Assembly (NCBI GenBank): GCA_027886175.1
Contig: JAJNNQ010000024.1
Span: forward strand, 26,515,001-26,579,000
DNA length: 64,000 nucleotides
DNA from: Phylloscopus collybita
Lineage: Eukaryota > Chordata > Aves > Passeriformes > Phylloscopidae
Direction of reading: 5' to 3'
Shown: positions 62,131-64,000 of the stretch, piece after piece
How positions within the stretch are numbered: the first letter of the stretch is position 1
Layout: the number at the start of each line of letters is the position of its first letter
Program-made: the position numbers and the translations under genes
The notes under the pieces: generated by a model
Told to the model about the DNA's origin: nothing
The model's database searches: none
The model's input: the letters and a program-made list of their open reading frames with translations, nothing else

Positions 62131-64000
62131 AGTTGATAGGAAAGGGGGCAGCAAACAGCAGCGGAGAAATCCAAAGTGAAAGGGAAGGAACAACAATCAT
62201 CTGCTGCAATGGTTACAGTCAGTAATGAGTTGGCTGGCTACTGTGCATCACTACTGCTTTCTAGTAAGTGGAATTAGGAGCAGAGCCATGTGTCAGGGGC
62301 TCAATACTGTCAGCTGTTAGCAGGGAGATTGATTTAACACAAGTGACAATGGCACAAGCCTTGTCAAAGGAGAAATTCCCCTCCTAGCTGCCAGGCAACC
62401 ACAGCATAAAACAGTGGTACCAGTGACCAAACAGCCAGCATAGCTACTGACCCCTTGCAAGACCCACACTGAAATGCAGCTTTATTAATCATAACAGACT
62501 TGGGACTGTGGGAGATTCTGAAACCGTCACGTATGTTATACACATGCAAAAACATTCAGAAATAATCCACTACCAATGAGAAGATGAAGAAAAGCATCCC
62601 AGACATAATGTAAACCCTGCCCAGGAGCACGGGCAAGAACACAACTCCAAATAACCTGTGCATCCCTGTTTTACCTGGGGGGGTTTGCTAGGGGAAGGGA
62701 GCGGAGGAAAACTGGGAGTGGGCAGGTCCCTCTCCTAACACAGTCTGTGGGAGAGAAAAGAGATCATCTGTCTGACAGACCAGAATGAGGATAGCAAAGA
62801 GAAAACCTTCAGGGAAAATTGCAGTGTTTCCTCCCAGAATGAGCTTGGACTCTGAAATCAGCACACAATACATGAGATTGAACACTTGCAGGCCTGGGCC
62901 TGTTATTGAAGTAATCTTGGGTAGAAAACAAAAACCATAGCGTGAACTTCTTGTTTACTTTAAGAAATAGATTACGGTTATTCTCCAACTTAGTTGACTG
63001 AAATTACATAGAGAAGTTTAGCCACAAAAATCTTCTCTGAAAAGTGTAAAAGCGGTAGAATATCTTCTCTCAGTTTGTTCCTCTCTGCATCCATCCTGTC
63101 CACTCAGCAGATTAACATGACCATTCACTACATTTTAGCAAAGCTAAAAGACGCACTGTTTTTATCAACTACCACCATTTTGCTGTATCTTCCCTTTTGT
63201 GTACATGATTTACAAAGAAGGAAGCTTGGTTTCCAGGTCCCAAGATACACTATTGATCTGGAAGTGAAAGGAGAATAAAAAGCCCCAAAACTCCTCTATC
63301 TTCTAGGAAAGCAAAGCTACTTTCCTGGCACAAGTAAGGTCCAAGTAACCAGTCCCAGGGGCTCTGCATACTTAGATTCAGCAAAAGTGAATTATATTTA
63401 AAAACATCTGCAACTATATTTTGTTTCTAGGAAGCGTCATGACCATCTTTGGGAACTGAAGCTGAACAGGTAAGGACTGGAATTATATATAGGGAGCATG
63501 ACCAAAAACAGCACTGGAGACAGAAAAAAAAATTTCCCAAAACATGTCACTTTTTCTTATCTTTAGGAGAATGTTCCCTCAGATATCCTCAGCTCAGAAC
63601 ACCAGCCTAACTCACACAGAGAAAGAGCAGAGCAGGAGGAATTCCAAGAAGCTGCTGCATGGCTGCGGAGGTAGGTGTTAAAACACATACAGCCACGCAG
63701 CAAACTCACATTCTGATCTTGCCAGACTTGTGTGGCACAAAACTCCCACAGAGGAGAGGGAAAAAAAAAAAAATAAATCAAGACAGACACACCAGGCTTC
63801 TTTCAGTGTGTGCTTCATCGGGGTGATATTTCAGGCTCCTTTGCCTCTCTCAATGAAGAGGGTCTGGATTTTTTCACATGGGATGAGTTGGGAGGGAGTG
63901 CTGAGGCACATGCAGACATGCCTGTGCCTTTGTACAAGGTCTGGGAGAAAGGGGGCAGCAGCCAGCTTATCCCTCTGCCTGTTGTCAAATAGTTAATTGT
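62131..64000. other. Unique non-coding DNA to window end
   Basis: No gene recognised. A short A run lies at about 63762-63774. Confidence 0.5.

Noticed and set aside
1..64000. CRISPR array, operon, phage or other microbial system
   Set aside because: No regularly spaced identical repeats, no long adjacent genes, no ribosome-binding pattern; the vertebrate LINE and SINE relics show this is animal nuclear DNA.

Overview
This window looks like non-coding nuclear DNA from a bird. The organism call rests on interspersed repeats. There are two short 3'-terminal CR1 LINE fragments of avian type (57325-57450, plus strand; 60766-60830, minus strand). There is also an LTR-like element at the left edge (1-760) whose tail resembles a repeat I know from bird genomes. 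Several very worn MIR-like SINE relics and one long, old CR1/L3-like LINE copy (about 23985-25420, minus strand) are shared amniote heritage. The sequence is AT-leaning, CpG-poor and full of A- and T-runs, as expected of vertebrate intergenic or intronic DNA. I see no bacterial features, operons, CRISPR arrays, rRNA or tRNA genes.

I recognise no protein-coding gene. The open frames are short, have no recognisable domains, and mostly come from low-complexity DNA (F-, K- and G-rich frames) or from GC-richer patches where several frames are open at once. The window is best read as part of a gene desert or of one or more long introns. A few exon-like intervals (about 49676-49851, 52391-52606 and 58934-59061) are reported as weak candidates only.

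Layout: 1-0.76 kb LTR-like element; 0.8-9.4 kb unique DNA with a long pyrimidine tract (3.3 kb), a conserved-looking AT-rich block (5.64-5.82 kb) and a nuclear-receptor half-site cluster (7.45-7.50 kb); 9.4-15 kb MIR relic, A-rich tract (10.7 kb), regulatory-looking block (13.3-13.8 kb) and a strong CTCF-like motif (14.9 kb); 15-24 kb featureless unique DNA; 24.0-25.4 kb old LINE with a decayed reverse transcriptase; 26.0 kb 32-bp tandem duplication; 26-39 kb unique DNA with a conserved-looking block near 34.2 kb; 39-48 kb MIR relics, a CpG-enriched patch (43.5-44.0 kb), a dispersed exact 26-bp repeat, and an A-rich tract leading into a run of 25 G (47.9 kb); 48-53 kb two MIR relics, a near-perfect inverted repeat (51074-51139) and a CRE plus CpG patch (52.4-52.7 kb); 54-64 kb a MIR relic, two CR1 ends and a CpG-enriched patch with a TATA-like box and an exon-like segment (58.8-59.2 kb).

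No set of genes works together here. The observations most worth a second look are the near-perfect 26-bp-stem hairpin at 51 kb, the 58.8-59.2 kb promoter/exon-like patch, the long antisense LINE, and the candidate regulatory elements.
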